Made by a program: the position numbers and the translations under genes. From Triatoma infestans (lineage: Eukaryota; Arthropoda; Insecta; Hemiptera; Reduviidae), in contig JAAEAF010000274.1 of assembly GCA_011037195.1 (NCBI GenBank), forward strand, positions 335,328 through 399,327: 64,000 nucleotides of DNA, read 5' to 3'. Shown piece by piece: positions 21,101 to 36,100 of the stretch (its first letter is position 1; each line of letters opens with the position of its first letter). Below the pieces are notes generated by a model. It was given only the letters and a program-made list of their open reading frames with translations. It searched no databases and was not told where the DNA came from.

Positions 21101-24100
21101 TTATCCATATCATCATCTTTGTTAATTGTGTCTACTTGTACAAACTATTATTTCATCAGAATTTATATTTTAGTTGTAATACAGTATAATAGAAATATCA
21201 TGTGATATTCGTGAAGAGTGATAACACCATCATTGCGTAACCATAATTTATCTGTAGATTATAACTTCATACATGCATACCAAGATATAAAATTTAGTAA
21301 TGATAGCAAAAAAAGTTAGATAAAAAAAATATAACACCAAACCTAACATCACGGACTTCTGTGAACTACCTTGTCTGAAAGAGGGCACACGATAGACTAA
21401 TATGAGAATAGTGCACCGTTATGAATATAGTAACCACATTTGAGAAACAGGTCGATAGTAATGGTAACTCCGTATATACTTGTAAGCACGCAAACCAGAT
21501 TAAATTAGAATTTGCAATTTATGTAATTTACAACTATTAATGTTCACTGGTATTTTAGAAATTATAGCTGAAATAATTAAGTGCAACTGATAAAAATAGA
21601 GAAGGTGACCCCTCCAGTACATGACAAGTTTTCTAACATTAACAATTTATTTAGCCGAACAGTTACAAAAATATTTTTTTGAAGATCCTTGTAAAAATTA
21701 TAAGAATCGCTACCCATCTTTCTAAAACAACAATGAAAGTTTCTACAGAGGTCAAAGAAAAAAATATAAAACAAATAAATAAACTTATAAGGGCTAAAAG
21801 TGAATGTTATTTCTATTTCCTTAAATCAATAACAAAAGACAAAAGTAAACGCTAAGGTTGATATAAATAAGGTGAAAACTTTTTCAAACTTTGTGGCAAA
21901 CTTAAAACCTGGGGGGGGAGCAGGCATCGACTAATTAGATCTGACTTCTGTCGTCAACAGTTTGAAAACAAAGCTTTTAAAGGTTTGTATTTACATCATC
22001 TATATATACTGTTCTAGCTCTTTGCTTTTTTACTTACATTCTTCACTCATTTTCTTTTTTTTATTTAATTTTTTATTTTTGCTGAAAATAAGAAGTTACG
22101 TAAGATTTACTTTTCAGTCAAAACATAGAAATACAAATTTTCTCAATTATTTCTTAGTAATTAAGAGTTTAGTCTTTAAATAAATGCAGAGATATGGAGT
22201 GGACATTTGGCTTGATTTTTTAGGTAGCTACCTGAATGTGACTCTACACATCAGACACAGGCAGCATCTTTAAAATAATCCCCAATATATGACATTTATC
22301 TGTCAGTTTTTCTTGTATTGACGAACCGATTTTAAATCTTCAGACTTAGGGGATTGGATCAGAGACATTTTCCGTGGTAGCCTGCTTCATTTTGTGGTCA
22401 TCGACCGGTTTCGGGCGTTCGCCCATCTTCAGGATGCGTTTTTCGAGGATGTGAAGGTTGCGTGAAAAAGTGAAATAATGACTGGAATGCATAGATATAA
22501 AAACTTAATTATAAAAAATCGTTCAATTTTAAATGAATGAATGAATTTTAAATGTTAGTTTAATCGTTATTTAATTTTATTTAAATTTATTTTGTGTATT
22601 TTATATTCTATTTTGGTTAGTTAATTGTAAAGTAAATCTCCCTCCAACAACAGAGGTTAAAGATTAGACCCCCACGTGTTGTGCCCACTGTAAGAAAATT
22701 TGCCCTTTAACAACCCAAACCGTGTTTTCCCACCCATCTGGCCATATCCCTTGACCTAGTTTAAGAGTTTGGTTTTTTAAAAATACGGTTATATATATAT
22801 ATATCCAACCATCATAATTTGCACTGAGAAAGGCAAATAAATTTGCCGAAAGCTTAGCTGAAATAAGGAGAAGTACCTAATTTATATGGCAATTACTTAA
22901 CGCACATTCCCAGGAACCTTAGCAAAATAAGTTTTCCCTTCAACTAATCTCCCTTCTGCGAACAATAATATAAAAAAAACAAAAAAATCACAGAAACTAA
23001 AGTAATTTGGATCAAAGTGTATCAGATTTCTTAAAGGTTAATAATCTTTTTAACTAAAAAGAACTGATGCAATAGATCTACACAACTTTTATATAATGTC
23101 AATTTTTTGTTTAAGGTTAAGAATTTGCTCGTTTGTACTAACATAAACGTAGAGATGATGGTGGTGGTGGGGAAACAAGTACCAATCAACCTCCTTCTAA
23201 CCGAAGCAGCAGGTAAAAGGAAGTGAAGAGTGCGCCAATAACATAGAACCAACCACATTTATTTCAAGAAACTTATTCTGTAAAGACGCACTTCCAATTA
23301 ACCGACTTTCTTCAAATTTGGAAAGTCTAGGAATGCTATTAATATAATATAGGTGGTAGAAGCATACACAGAATTGAATTAATACTTTAGAGGAAAGCTT
23401 TACGTTACTTCCCCCCAACCCCCAGAAAAATTTAATTTTACCAGGAAAATGTTTCAAATAAAAGCTTTGTAGATACGTAGTTTACGAAGTTTAAAGAAAT
23501 TCATTGAGGTGTTGTTGAGAAAATTGCGAAAAAGTGAATAAAAAACAATATACATTATATTCGCCCTTCCGGTTGATGGATTTAGCTCGAAACCTTCGTG
23601 TCAGATGAGGGTGTTAATACTTGAATAGAATACCACAAGTTTGAACTCCCTGTGACTTTGTTTTTGAGATATTTTGTTCACACATCCACTTGCACAGACA
23701 CACACACAAACACACACCATTCGCTAAAAACATTTTTTTCGTATTCAAGGGACCTCAAAAACAAGTATTTATGGTGAAATTTTTTTTCCAAAAATTTGGC
23801 AAGATAGCAAAACTTCCTCAATACTTCTAGAAGAATAAGGGTAAGTAAAGAGGTTCAATTTTTAACTACATAATGCCACTAAAAACCAAATTAAAGCAGA
23901 AATCAGAGACATTTTCCGCAACAATTACCACAACAATAAACCAGAAATGTTAATGAAATAGTAACGTCTGACGTTCGATGATTTTTATTGAATGATCACA
24001 GCATGACTCCCTACACTTTCTGATATATCAAGATCTGCTAATTTAACTCACTAATCAAGATCACTAATTTTAATTCATCTCTCTTTCTCAGAATGTTGGG

Positions 24101-27100
24101 TGGTCAAAGCTGCTGAACTCCAAGGGGATCGAGCTTTGAAATTGTCGTACGAAGGGATAAGCGTTGATCAGTAGGATAGCATGAGCATTATTAAATTAAA
24201 TAATCTTATAATATCTAATCTATAAAAAAAAAATCTTCTATGCCCTTACTTACTATTATTATTTACATTCCAATTTTCTCTGAAAGTGAAGGAAGTAGTA
24301 ATCTTAAAGGCTAACAAAAAAACACTTAATAATTTTTTTTTTTAAACTACTTATTTACTTATTTGTCATTTACAACTGTACATAATGGTACAATAACTAA
24401 ATATGGTAAGGGTGGTAAATGGCGTGAATGGCTTGAATGGTGATCATCCAGTGATGATCTCCATTAGTCAACAAGGCGATCGCGAGGCCAACGACGCCTC
24501 AGTCACCTTCGGGGGTTGGAAGGAAGTGTGGTTGAGGACAAGTTAGCTGCTAATGGATTAGGATGTGTTTATAAATTTTTGTGAAATCTATTGTGAGTGT
24601 TTTAGTAAGTTCGGATATAAAAGGAATTTTGAGATCTTTATGTATAGTTAGGTTACTGACATGGAATGGAAGCGTTTACAATGCGGCGGAGGATTTTAGA
24701 TTGAAGAGTTTGTAATCGGTTGATATTAGATCGTTTAGCTGAACCATAAAGTTCAAGTCCGTAAGTCCATATAGGTGCTAGGAGGGATAGATACAGTCGT
24801 CTTTTATTATGAAGTGTTAGTTTTGACCGGTGATCAAGTAGTCTGGCTAGAAGCTTATATCTTTTGTTTAATTCTATTCGTTTAAGTCGTGTATGAGGAT
24901 TCCAGGTGAGTCTCTTGTCGAGGTATAGTCCCAGGTACCGCACATGGTCGGCTGAAGGAAAAGGAAAATTATATAAGTAGACAGGGGCAAGAGTTTTCCG
25001 TTTCAGTGTAAAGACTATGTATTTTGCTTATGTGGCGATTTTTATTCGCCATTTTTGCAGCCAAGGTTCTAGTGAATGTTGATGTGATTGTAGAGAGCGT
25101 GGAATCACTATGTGTGGAGAAAATTGCAGTGCGGAAAGATAGGATTTGAGAATGAGGTAATAAGTGCTAGGTAGAATTAGCCTGAGTTTTAATAGAAGAC
25201 CTTCCTGCCATACACGATCGAAGGCCCACTTGATAATTAAATAATAAAAATAAATCTTTAACTTTTATTTGCAACAATTTATCGAGAACGCTAGTTTAAT
25301 ATTTAATGGAATCTAATGACGCACTTAAGTGCGCAATTTCAAAATATTTAATGGGCTGAATTATTTATTATTAGAACAATTAAAATTTTGGTGAAAAATC
25401 AAAATTTGTAACAAATTTCAATTGATAAAAGTTGATAATTATGAAAGTATAGTGAGATTATTGGGTAGCAGAGTTTAAAATTTTTTTATTTCAGATATAC
25501 TATGACTAGGGTAAAGACAAATGAACTCAACAAGATAATATGGAATAGTTAATGCGGCTGCAACGTTAATTTGTTGATGTTCTCCGATTACTCGCCGTCA
25601 CCAAAATTACAGGACAAATCTGAGGAGTAAAAACTGCGGTACTAATTAATTAGGTGGTGTCAGTCATATGTGGGGGATTGAAGTCTCAAATTCTAGTATG
25701 TTATCAAGGGGTGACTGTCCCGACTAGAGCGAGTGGTGACGCAAAGGTCTAACGGTTACATCACACTTATGGTTGATATGAAAGCTTGTTTACATCATTT
25801 ATCATAGAAAAGAAAAAAAAAAGATGTTTGGGTATTATATAAGAGGCATGGTGATATGTGGGAGCTGATATTTATTTAATTAATTCAACACAAGTGAAGC
25901 ATATCATATAATACACATCACCATGAACAGAAATATAACACGTTTGATTAAAAATACGTAGCATGATTAATGGTGTGTAAATTTGAAGCTATAATAATAA
26001 ATAAGATAAAATTAGAACCTCATAAAGGACGAAAAAATACATGGTACAATACGTTAAGAAAAATATATGGTACAATATGAGAAAACATGACTTGGCACCG
26101 AGAACCAATTACGAGTATTCCTCTTAACTAAAGAACCAAATATGGGTACGCGCATTAAACTAAATACCTAAAACTAAAAATAAATTTTTAGGTATTTAAA
26201 TACCTAAGAATTTATTTTTGAAAAAAACATACAATCATACAATTAAAATAAAGTGATCGCTAAGATGAGAGGGAAACAGAGATTTAAATAGGATGCAGTT
26301 TGAATTTTGAATATAGGACCCGTATATATACAAACACACAATAAGTTTCGTAAAGTGCTCTATCTAAGTGATCTCCACTCCAGTAAAGTAGCCTACTTCT
26401 TTATAAAGTTCTCAATCCCATTTAGGGATTTACTTTTTAGTGACTTTAAATCCAACTTAGTTCTTTATTTTTAAAAAAATACCTTTCTCTCTAATTTTTT
26501 TGTTTTTAATTTAGAATAAAAATTGTTCTATTTATGTTCCATTTTTTTTTTTAAAGAGATCTCATTGAATCAAATTTTAATTTTTTTATGTTGGAATCAT
26601 TAAAATTTACTAACTGTCCAATCCAAGATAATTATTTTTCATCACACCAATCGCAAAATAAAATGAAATTAATTTGAAGAAATGAGATTATTTTATATAA
26701 AGTGCTTCAGAATTTTTATTAGTACATAAATCCAGGACATTAGTACACATCCAGGTAAAGTTTAAATAAGGTAATTCTCCTTTCCAACATTTTACGGCAT
26801 GTTTTACTTGTTTATCTTTTAAGAGATAAAAGCACTTTCAAGATTCAGGATTAGTGAGAAAAAGGCCTAATCCAAATCCATGAGTCAATTGCAAGTCATT
26901 ACGCTTGAGAAGTTAATACTCTAGAGAAGCTATGAACGTTTGCTATTATTTAAGGGTCATAAGGGCTTCCTTTGTCTTATGCTGCAACTTCACTGCCAAG
27001 ATGAAGACTTAAAGACTAATTGAGTCTCTTTTCACCTGCGACAAAGATAACGTTGCGTCTGAGTATTGGCAATGTATATATTGGACAATTTCATAGCAGC

Positions 27101-30100
27101 TTTTATAGATAGTTTTGAAGCTGAGCCGGCCTTACGCTTGATAAAAAGGACTGCTCGCTCCTCTTTCGCTATTTCTATTTGAACTATAGAACATTAGGCT
27201 ATACCAATGTGTTGGGCAACCAGACACTATTTGTGGATGGATTCTCACAGCCGCTGATAAAGTTCAGCCACAATGATCCATGGTCCACAATGATCTTATA
27301 AGGGAAAATAGTAAACAAACCCAACTCAAAGATATTTCCCTTCGATAAATCCACGGAGGACGAAATTCACTGAGCGATCTGACAAGTTTAACAGTTGAAC
27401 GCAGTAGACCTTGCCCTTGTCAAACAGATTTAAGTCATCCAAGAACTGATGATATACCGTAGTCGGTGAGTTTTATTATTATTTGTAATTTCATTGCCAA
27501 CCGACGTCTCATTAAATAAATATATTCCAATATTCTGTATCACTTTTAAAAGCTGACACCTAAGGATGAAGACCAGGGCTCGGCTTGGTGTTTATGTCTG
27601 TGAACTAATGAACAGCTTGCAACGCCATTTTAATTATGCCGTCATGAAATGCTATCTTTCTTTAGTATAACCTAAAAACTTGACAGAGCTACTTTGTGTT
27701 TTAAATTGTGACTTTTTACAGTTACCAAGTTTAGCTGATTTCCAAATATACAAAAAATGGAAGTGCGAGCCGTGATAAAATATTTTTTTATCAAAGGTAT
27801 TTATCTCCTACAGAGATAAAGGCGGAGTCTGTTCCTTCATTTACAACTGTCAAAACCTAAGCGTTCTTTCAGACTAAAATCGGCCACTACCGAAGAAATC
27901 ATCCAAAAACCATCATAAACGGTAGCCGGTTGAAATTGACAGATGTAGCTGAGATTGCTGGTATATCAAAAGAAAGGGGGCATCACATTCTAACTGAACT
28001 CTTGGGGATAAAGAAATTGACAGCAAAGTGGGTGCCGCGTTGGTGACACCGATCGAAAACTGCAATGCGTGATGGTATCGGAATAATGTTAGGTTCTCTA
28101 TGAGTCCAACCCAAAAGACTTCTTGCAGCGATTTGTTACTGTGGGCGAAGCCTGGATCCACCATTATACGCCCGAGATCGAAACAGTAGGCAGGTAAGGA
28201 AAAACGCCAATAAGGGCGAAAGCGGCCATCTGCAGGGAAAGTAATGATCACATTTTCTTGGGGCGCTAAAGGAATCTTTTTAACGCCGAATGTTATTCTA
28301 ATCTTCTGGACCAAAAAAAAAAAAATAGGCCAGATCTGGTGAAAAACAAAGTTGTGTTTCATCAGGACAATGCTCCCAGGCATAAAGCCCTCAGTGTAAT
28401 GGCTAAAATTCATGAATTGAAGTTTGAAGTTGTGCCGCAAGCACCATATTACCAGATTGGCCTCTTCGGATTTCAGCCTCTTCCCAAACCTGAAAAAGTT
28501 CCATTCTGGGAAGAAATATGGATCCAATTCCTAAGTCATATCAGCGACGAACGCCTATTTTGCAGAGTTGGACGAACGCGCCTACCTAGAAGGATCTGAA
28601 CACTGGAGCACCGGTGGTGCAAGTGCATAAATTTTCAAGGAGATTTTGTAGAGAAATAAAATGAATTTCTGTCATTATTTTTGTTTCTTCCTTGTTAGAT
28701 CGGAAACTTATCACCCCATCTTCGTGGCATACGACTTGCTAGCTACTACTACTACTTTTTCAATGGGTTACTAGCCTTAACTTCGTATCAGCACTCGCTT
28801 TTTTTCCCCTCTTTTTACTCTGTAAAACAATTGCTTGCACAGACATTGCTTTGCAATTATATATATTTAGTAGCCAATGAAATTTCAATACTTACAGTTT
28901 AACAGCTTAGCTACAAATATGCTATATCTTGAAGAAGTTTTGAAAGATAAATCAATTTAGGACATGGTTTGTATCAATGAAACCTAATTCGCTATATCTA
29001 TAACAAATAATGTAGTAGTACCTAATGAAATTATTGTTTTGATTTCAAGTGTATCAAAGTTTTAACTTTACTTTTTGGAAACGTAATAATAAAAAATAAA
29101 TTTTAATGTGAAGTCCATTTAACAGAAACAAAGAATTCTAATAAATCTGCAAAACTATCACTATTGACGGAAAGAACGTGATAAGGAACTTGAAGTTTCG
29201 TTATTGAGTCCACTCCAAGAAACCATTTAGATAGTTCTCTATTTCATTTCTAAATTATTCTTTAAAGTATGAATAAAAAAATATGAGCGCCCAAATAAAT
29301 AGCCCCATGACATTCAATAATGATATTTTGTGGTTCATGCTGGAATGTGCGCTAAAATTGATTTTTGAAAATGGTAACAGTAAAAGCTTTATCATAATGA
29401 TAAAGTATTCAATTTTTAAAGGGAATTCGGACTTCTATATATTCTCAAGACCTAACGTAGAAATGCTAGTATCTTCACGATAAATCAAATAACTGTAGTT
29501 CTGTGAAAGGAAAGAAAAGAACAGCATTTTTCCAAGGAAATGAATGATAAATTTAATCCTACATTTCTGTTAGAAATAATTTAGTAAATTTTATCACTAT
29601 ACAAAGTACCATTTGTAACAAATATTCTTCTAATTAAATTTTTATCTTTCAAACTTTTAATCACATAACCTCTAACTATACGTATACACATACAGAGGTC
29701 TGCAACATAAGAACTTAGCAAGTAAAAACTGTCAACTTTTGCCGTTCAACTTAATATCAACAACAGGGAAAACTTTGTAAGGCGGCGCCTTCAAGGCGTA
29801 CTATACATGGCCATACTACCAGAATACCCTTGATGAACTTGGCGCTGTGCCAACAAATAAGGAAATGGGTGGTTGGGTAATACTAGAAACAGGGGCGAAA
29901 AGTTGTTTTGCTCACTTTCTTATCAAACAGTACTATTGTAGCATCAGATAGCAACATGGCCATTTTTATAATAGATAGTACGTACTCAGTGTACATGCGG
30001 TTTTAACTGATGTTGACTGCGATTATAACCATGCTTCGTGCTTAATTAGTTGATTAAACTCTATAATTCTTCGCAGGAATTATGAATTGTAAACATTACT

Positions 30101-33100
30101 TTCTCCAGTACTTTCATTTTATAATTTTCTCTTTCTCTATAAAGTTTCATGAAAAACATCGTAGTCATTTTCGAAAAGCCACAAAAACGGAAAAAACCAT
30201 TCCGCAAAGTTGATGGATTTTGGTAAAAACCTTGTGGTCATTTGCGGTGATGGTGGTACCTAATTGGAAAATCAAGTATAAGCTTCCTGCGATTTTTTTT
30301 GTTTTTGAGATATTTGTTGTGACTGACACACACACACACACACACACACCAGACAGAGAAAGAGAGACCATTCGCTAGACACATTTTTTCATACTCAGGG
30401 GACCTCCACAACATGTATTTCCGTGAAAAGCGAATTCGAAAATTGGCACGATCGCATTTCTTCCTCTTACTGGATAGGAGAAAGTAAAAATACCACAACT
30501 TAAAAAAAAATTAAAATTTCCTTAATAAAGAATATATGTATGGAGCCCAAACAAAAAATATAAAGCAAAAATCTTCTTCCGGCTGAATTCTATGGTAATT
30601 ACCTGGTTCTCTGCTATGAACACGTTAGCCTTATGTTTCACAACCTAGGTTATAAGCTGATTAAGCCAAAAGCATGGAACAATATGTGAAAACATGACTT
30701 GGCAACCGAGAACCAACTACTAGTTATTCCTCTTAACTAAAGAACCAATACGGGTACGTGGATTACACTACATAATTGAGGTGAGTTGGTTACGTCAATT
30801 CGCCATCCTACTTCTTCCGTTCTCCCTTGACCCCTACGCTCTAATACTTCACTTATGCTGTTGAGTTTGTGCGAATCACTTGTTTTCAACAATTTACTGC
30901 TTCTTCCGTTGGTGATATTTATTTAAACCTGCTTCCTTCATTTTGCACCTGATTCGGTTTATTGAGCACCGCCGCTGCTAGTTGCTGCACCTTAATTCCG
31001 CCGAATTACTATATGCTTTTACTTCTTCTGGCTAAACTCGGCTATACACTTCTCTTAACACATAAACCACTGGTACATACATCTCTCAGCTAAACATTTA
31101 GCTCACCTCATATTCTACTATCTACGCATCTCATCTTCACTAGGTAAGTCAGAACATGTATTATTTCATCCTTTGTTTATTATTATTTATCATTTATTTT
31201 GTATCTGCTACCCGCATCCATTATTTTCGCGTCTACACATCCACCTCTATCAACACAACTTCCGGGTACGCTTCCGCAAGCTTACAATAAGGCTTCCAAA
31301 AACCGCCATAATTATGGAATCAGTTTCGTTTTCCAAGTGATATTGATTGTTACCGCGCGAGTGATTTTTTTTGCGTCTGAAGCAGAGCTAATGCATTCCA
31401 GAATTCCGACTCGCCCAGCTGCCAGAAACTCAACTAATAATGTGAGAAGCCGAGTGATTTATCACTGGGAATCTTTTGACGATCAGTCTTTGAGCAGACA
31501 TGGCAATGTCAAAATTTACTGGGCTCAACTGAGAACTCACTTACTCTGTTATTTTTTTAACCTGCTCAGTAAAGTAGTATTTCAGATGACCATCTTTGAT
31601 CTCAATTTGGGGGCATTTTCTTATTATACATTCAACAGAATATCATATTTAAAATCAAATATTTTTTTTTATTAAACTGTTCATCAATATCACACCAATT
31701 CCTAAAAAAACAATTTCGGGCAAAAACCAACAATTTAGTGTAAAAACTCAATTTTGAAAATCTAACAATATTACGAAAGAACAATTGTACACGAATTACG
31801 AAATATTTCCTTTCATGAGGTAATTAAACAATTTTTATAATTTCCTCAATACCTAATAAAAGAAAACAATATCATGTGAGCTTTTTGATGAAAACATTAA
31901 AAAAAAAAACTAAAACTGTTAAAGAGAACTAAAGAATTACAGAAAACTAAAACTGTTTCTTTCCATTTATTAAAAAAAAATCTAATTCGAAATATTAAAC
32001 TCACCAATGGTCCCACTTCTTTTTAGTTTATCTGCAAATAAACAATTCAATAGATTAATGGAAAACCATATTTTTAAATGTACAAGAATTTATAAAGTTA
32101 TATATAATTTAAATAATAATTTATAGAAAAGCCGATACAAAATTAGTTATAAATCTGTTGATACAATGTGTGTTTTATATTTTGAGACTCGTTCACTAAA
32201 AATATCTTAAAAACACCTTTATTTTGAAAATAACCAGAAAAATGTGAAAAACCAATTTTTAAGTAATAAACCTTTTCATATTACGTTACCTTTGCCGTTA
32301 GTTTGGAAAGTTACAGGTACCATTAAATTTTTTTCAGTACAATTAGATTTATTATTTTATTTCTTTGTTGGAGAATCAACTGATCTTGATTTAAATCTTA
32401 TTATTTAATTTAATAGGATAATATAATGCTAAAATTTCGTTTAAAATAAACTAGTACAATGTAATCAATTTACAAATTTAAAAAATGTATAAGAATTCAA
32501 AAATAAAAAGCATGATCCTTGTAGTTAGTTAAATATTCTATATAGATGACTTGTGGTGCTAGCAATGTATCCAATTAATAGCTAACAATATAATTTATAG
32601 CAGCACCTAAATAGAGATAAAGGATTTTAATTACGAAGATATATTCTACACAAATATAAATTATGCAAGTTTGCCTATAAGAACTTCATTAAAATTGCTA
32701 AGAACTTTATAATAACAATAAGTATAAACATTAATTGAGATTAGTAAGTAATATGTGAAAATTTAACATCCGGAATTTTGGTGGACTTTGCTAAGGCTAA
32801 TTGAGATAAGTGCGATAGGACATTGATTAAACAAGAAAAGAGCTATGATGTTATGCTCCTTATATATGAACTATGTGAATATTGCTTGCACTCGAATATC
32901 ACAGGTTTCAGTTAATAGCAGCAGGATTTCCGCTGGTATAATTAGAAGATAGTCCCTCATCCATATAGTGAGATAAATATCAGATAGTTGGATAGTTAGT
33001 TAATTAGATCTTTAGATACTCGTAGTTAGATAGTTAGTTAGATATTATGTATAATATTTTATCTTTGAAAACGACAATTAATGACCGAAAAAATAATATT

Positions 33101-36100
33101 TCACTTAGAGAGCCTGTACAGCTCACTGTCCGGTGATGGACAGTGCTGTCTGTAACGAGAAAACACTGTCCGGAGACCGGCAGTGCATTGAGAAGGCTCC
33201 GGGCGCCAATGACCACTTTTAAAAAACACTTAAGTAATCCAATTCTGTTATCAAGTTCAACATAAAAACTACAAAAACAGTATACTTAAAATTAGAAATA
33301 AATGCAATCACTGATAGAATTCAATTATATAGAACATATAGATAAGTAAAAACTATCAAATAAAGATAGCAAATGAATCAAATATCGACTCAATACTAGG
33401 GCCGCACGTAGTTCCAGCGCCCAATCAACGATTGGTGAATGAAGCTTATTTACAAAATAAGTAATGAAACATAAGATTTAAGAACAATAATCACTTCCAA
33501 ACTTTTGATGAATTTTATTGTGAAAACAAAATAAAATGACTATATAATTCCGGATACAACCATACATAGTATTAAGTAGATATAATTTTGCGTTTAAAAA
33601 AGATAAATATTACGTTCTATTCGGGTGGTGGGGATGATTATATTTTATCAACAACGTCATTAAATATACATTAATCCCCCCGCCTGTAGTGATCTCTTAG
33701 GAAATTCTGAAACTATTTTCATCTATATCAGCTTTAATCATCCAAATATTAAATAAAACCATGCGGATCACACTAATGTTTATGCTGTAAATAATATACT
33801 ATGTATAAAATATAAAAAAAATATAGTAACTATTTTTCGCAAGTAAAAAATATAGTGCGAAATTTTAAACAACTTCCTACCGCAATTATTCCTATAAGTT
33901 GCGAACAATTTCTTTTAACTTGCAGTATTTGCCTAAACTTCAGAATGTTATATAAATGTTTTAAATAAATATGATACATTTATATAAAGTAACTAATTAC
34001 TCCATGTTTAAAGAAAATCGCTGCCTCCATTTTTTAAGAAATCCCGAAAAAATTAGAAAACCATATAGGTTCATTATAAAAGAGTTACTGCAATTTAAAG
34101 ATTTTGAATTATATAATATTTTTGTTTAATTATTAATATTAGAAAATGTACATCTAATATTTAACAATATCAAGTAAAGGGTTCCCAAGCTCTTTTATAT
34201 GAACTTCTATAATTACAATAATTAAAAAATAAAAATATTAAGAGAAATAAAAAGTACATGGATATTATACTTCATATACATATATTTAGTGATTACAGAA
34301 GGAAGTAGATAAAAAAGGGGAAAAAACTTACTGAATTAAAGGCAAAAACAATTTACACAAGTTATTAAGTTGTTACTAGAAAATGAAATGACGGTTTAAA
34401 ATAGGATTAGGGTTTCAATTTGTCACGTACAGAAGAGAAAATCACGGGTGGAGAATGGAAAAAAAAGGAATGAATTCACATATTTGTCCAGTGGAGGATA
34501 CAAATCACAGCTTGATTACTGATAGGTTTATTTGTTCAATCTGTTGTATAAATTATACAAAGCTTTTAGTTAATGTAAGTAAAGATCGAAATATATAAGC
34601 CATTTCATCTGTAGATAAAATTCAAAAAATACAAATCAACATTAATATCGAACAATTTAACTATTTTATCAATTGATTATGATGCAGACAATATTTTTGA
34701 ATTTGTCAAATATTTATGGAATATTGTGGAATTACCATATAACGTTACCTAATGCATATATATTAATTATTTTTGGCTACTTGATTATCAATAGTATTAT
34801 TTAGTGTTGATATTATATATATCTAAAGTTATGCTTAATATGAACTTGTGAAATTAATCTGATACAAACTAAGCCAGGACCAAGATCTGCCAGCTGGCGA
34901 CTATTATTAGAGGATTAAGTCAAACACATTGCAGTTCCCATTGCCTTTTAATTGTGATCGTAATCAAGAGTCGCTTCTCACTTTTACTCACACAGAGGAA
35001 GGCTCCAAAGGAAATCATACGCTGACCGCCCGCAACAAAGACAAGAGCCCTAGAGAACCACATGCTGCGCAGGGACAATTAATTAAACTATTAATCCATT
35101 TTTTCTTGCTTAGCGAGGTGTGTGTACATTGCAAACCAAAAGATAACTTAGCAACGTGGATTCCTGTTTGCAAAAGTTGGGTAAAGGCAGAATGGATGTT
35201 TCCACCTAAAGCTGGATCCCTTTGCGCAGGCAAGTTTTCCGCATCGGGAGGGAGACAATGAATTTAGGCCGATTCATTTGCAGAAGAGAAGAGCTGCGAG
35301 AGACTATGACCCCAAAGTTGCCATAGATGAGTGATTATTATTTCTAATAAAAACTAATCATATATATAAAAAACTCTGGTTGATAAATATCTATAGACTT
35401 ATGACTAAATCAACAACAACAAAAACTTATGTGAAAAATCAATGACACTCTCTTGCTCTAATTCTATACAATAAAATGAAAACTTTCTCTAATCTTCAAA
35501 TATATATGGTGGTGGGGAAGCAGGAACTAGCCTAACAATTCAAGCAGTAGTAGGGAAGTGAAGAGCGTGTCAATAACAGTGAATCAACTCCATATATTTA
35601 ACGCCGCAAAATTATTTAAAATATTTTTTTTTTTTATAACTTTTTTAAATAAAAAAGATAGGTTTATATACGAGGTGTGTAAATTAAGTAATGAGACTGA
35701 TTTTCTAGTGTTCGATCTGGCAACACTGGAGACGCGGCGCATGCGTGGTAGGGCAAGTAAACATCTGATACACGTCCTGTGCAAATTTGAAAATGCTAGA
35801 GTTGTTGCACTGTCCGTAGTGACTTTTTTGTGAGCAAGGTTTTTTCAGTGCGTTTTAAAAATGAGTGACATCAATTACGAGCAACGTTGTGCTATCAGGT
35901 TTTGCTTCAGACTTGGGCACAGTGCAACGGAAACGTTTGAAAAACTGTGCCAGGCCTATGGAGACCATGTTTTGTCGAGAGCACAGGTTTTTAGGTGGTT
36001 TAAGTCGTTTGCAGAAGGAAGGGAATCAATTGAAGACGAGCCTCGCAGAACCGACGAAAATGTTTGCAAAATCCGCGATCTCGTGCCTTCAGATCGTCGT

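Larger units (their letters stand above)
26063..30770 (+). repeat. pair of similar ~100-base segments, 26063-26163 and 30671-30770
   Basis: Both contain AAAACATGACTTGGCA, CCGAGAACCAA, TATTCCTCTTAACTAAAGAA and GGGTACG. Direct orientation. Source element not identified. Confidence 0.6.

Noticed and set aside
27913..28527. 204-residue minus-strand ORF
   Set aside because: Antisense to a decayed mariner transposase whose plus-strand motifs are clear; translation has no recognisable features.
31199..31675. 158-residue plus-strand ORF
   Set aside because: No motif, ends in low-complexity A/T sequence, overlaps a stretch with no splice support; could be chance. Kept only as a remark.
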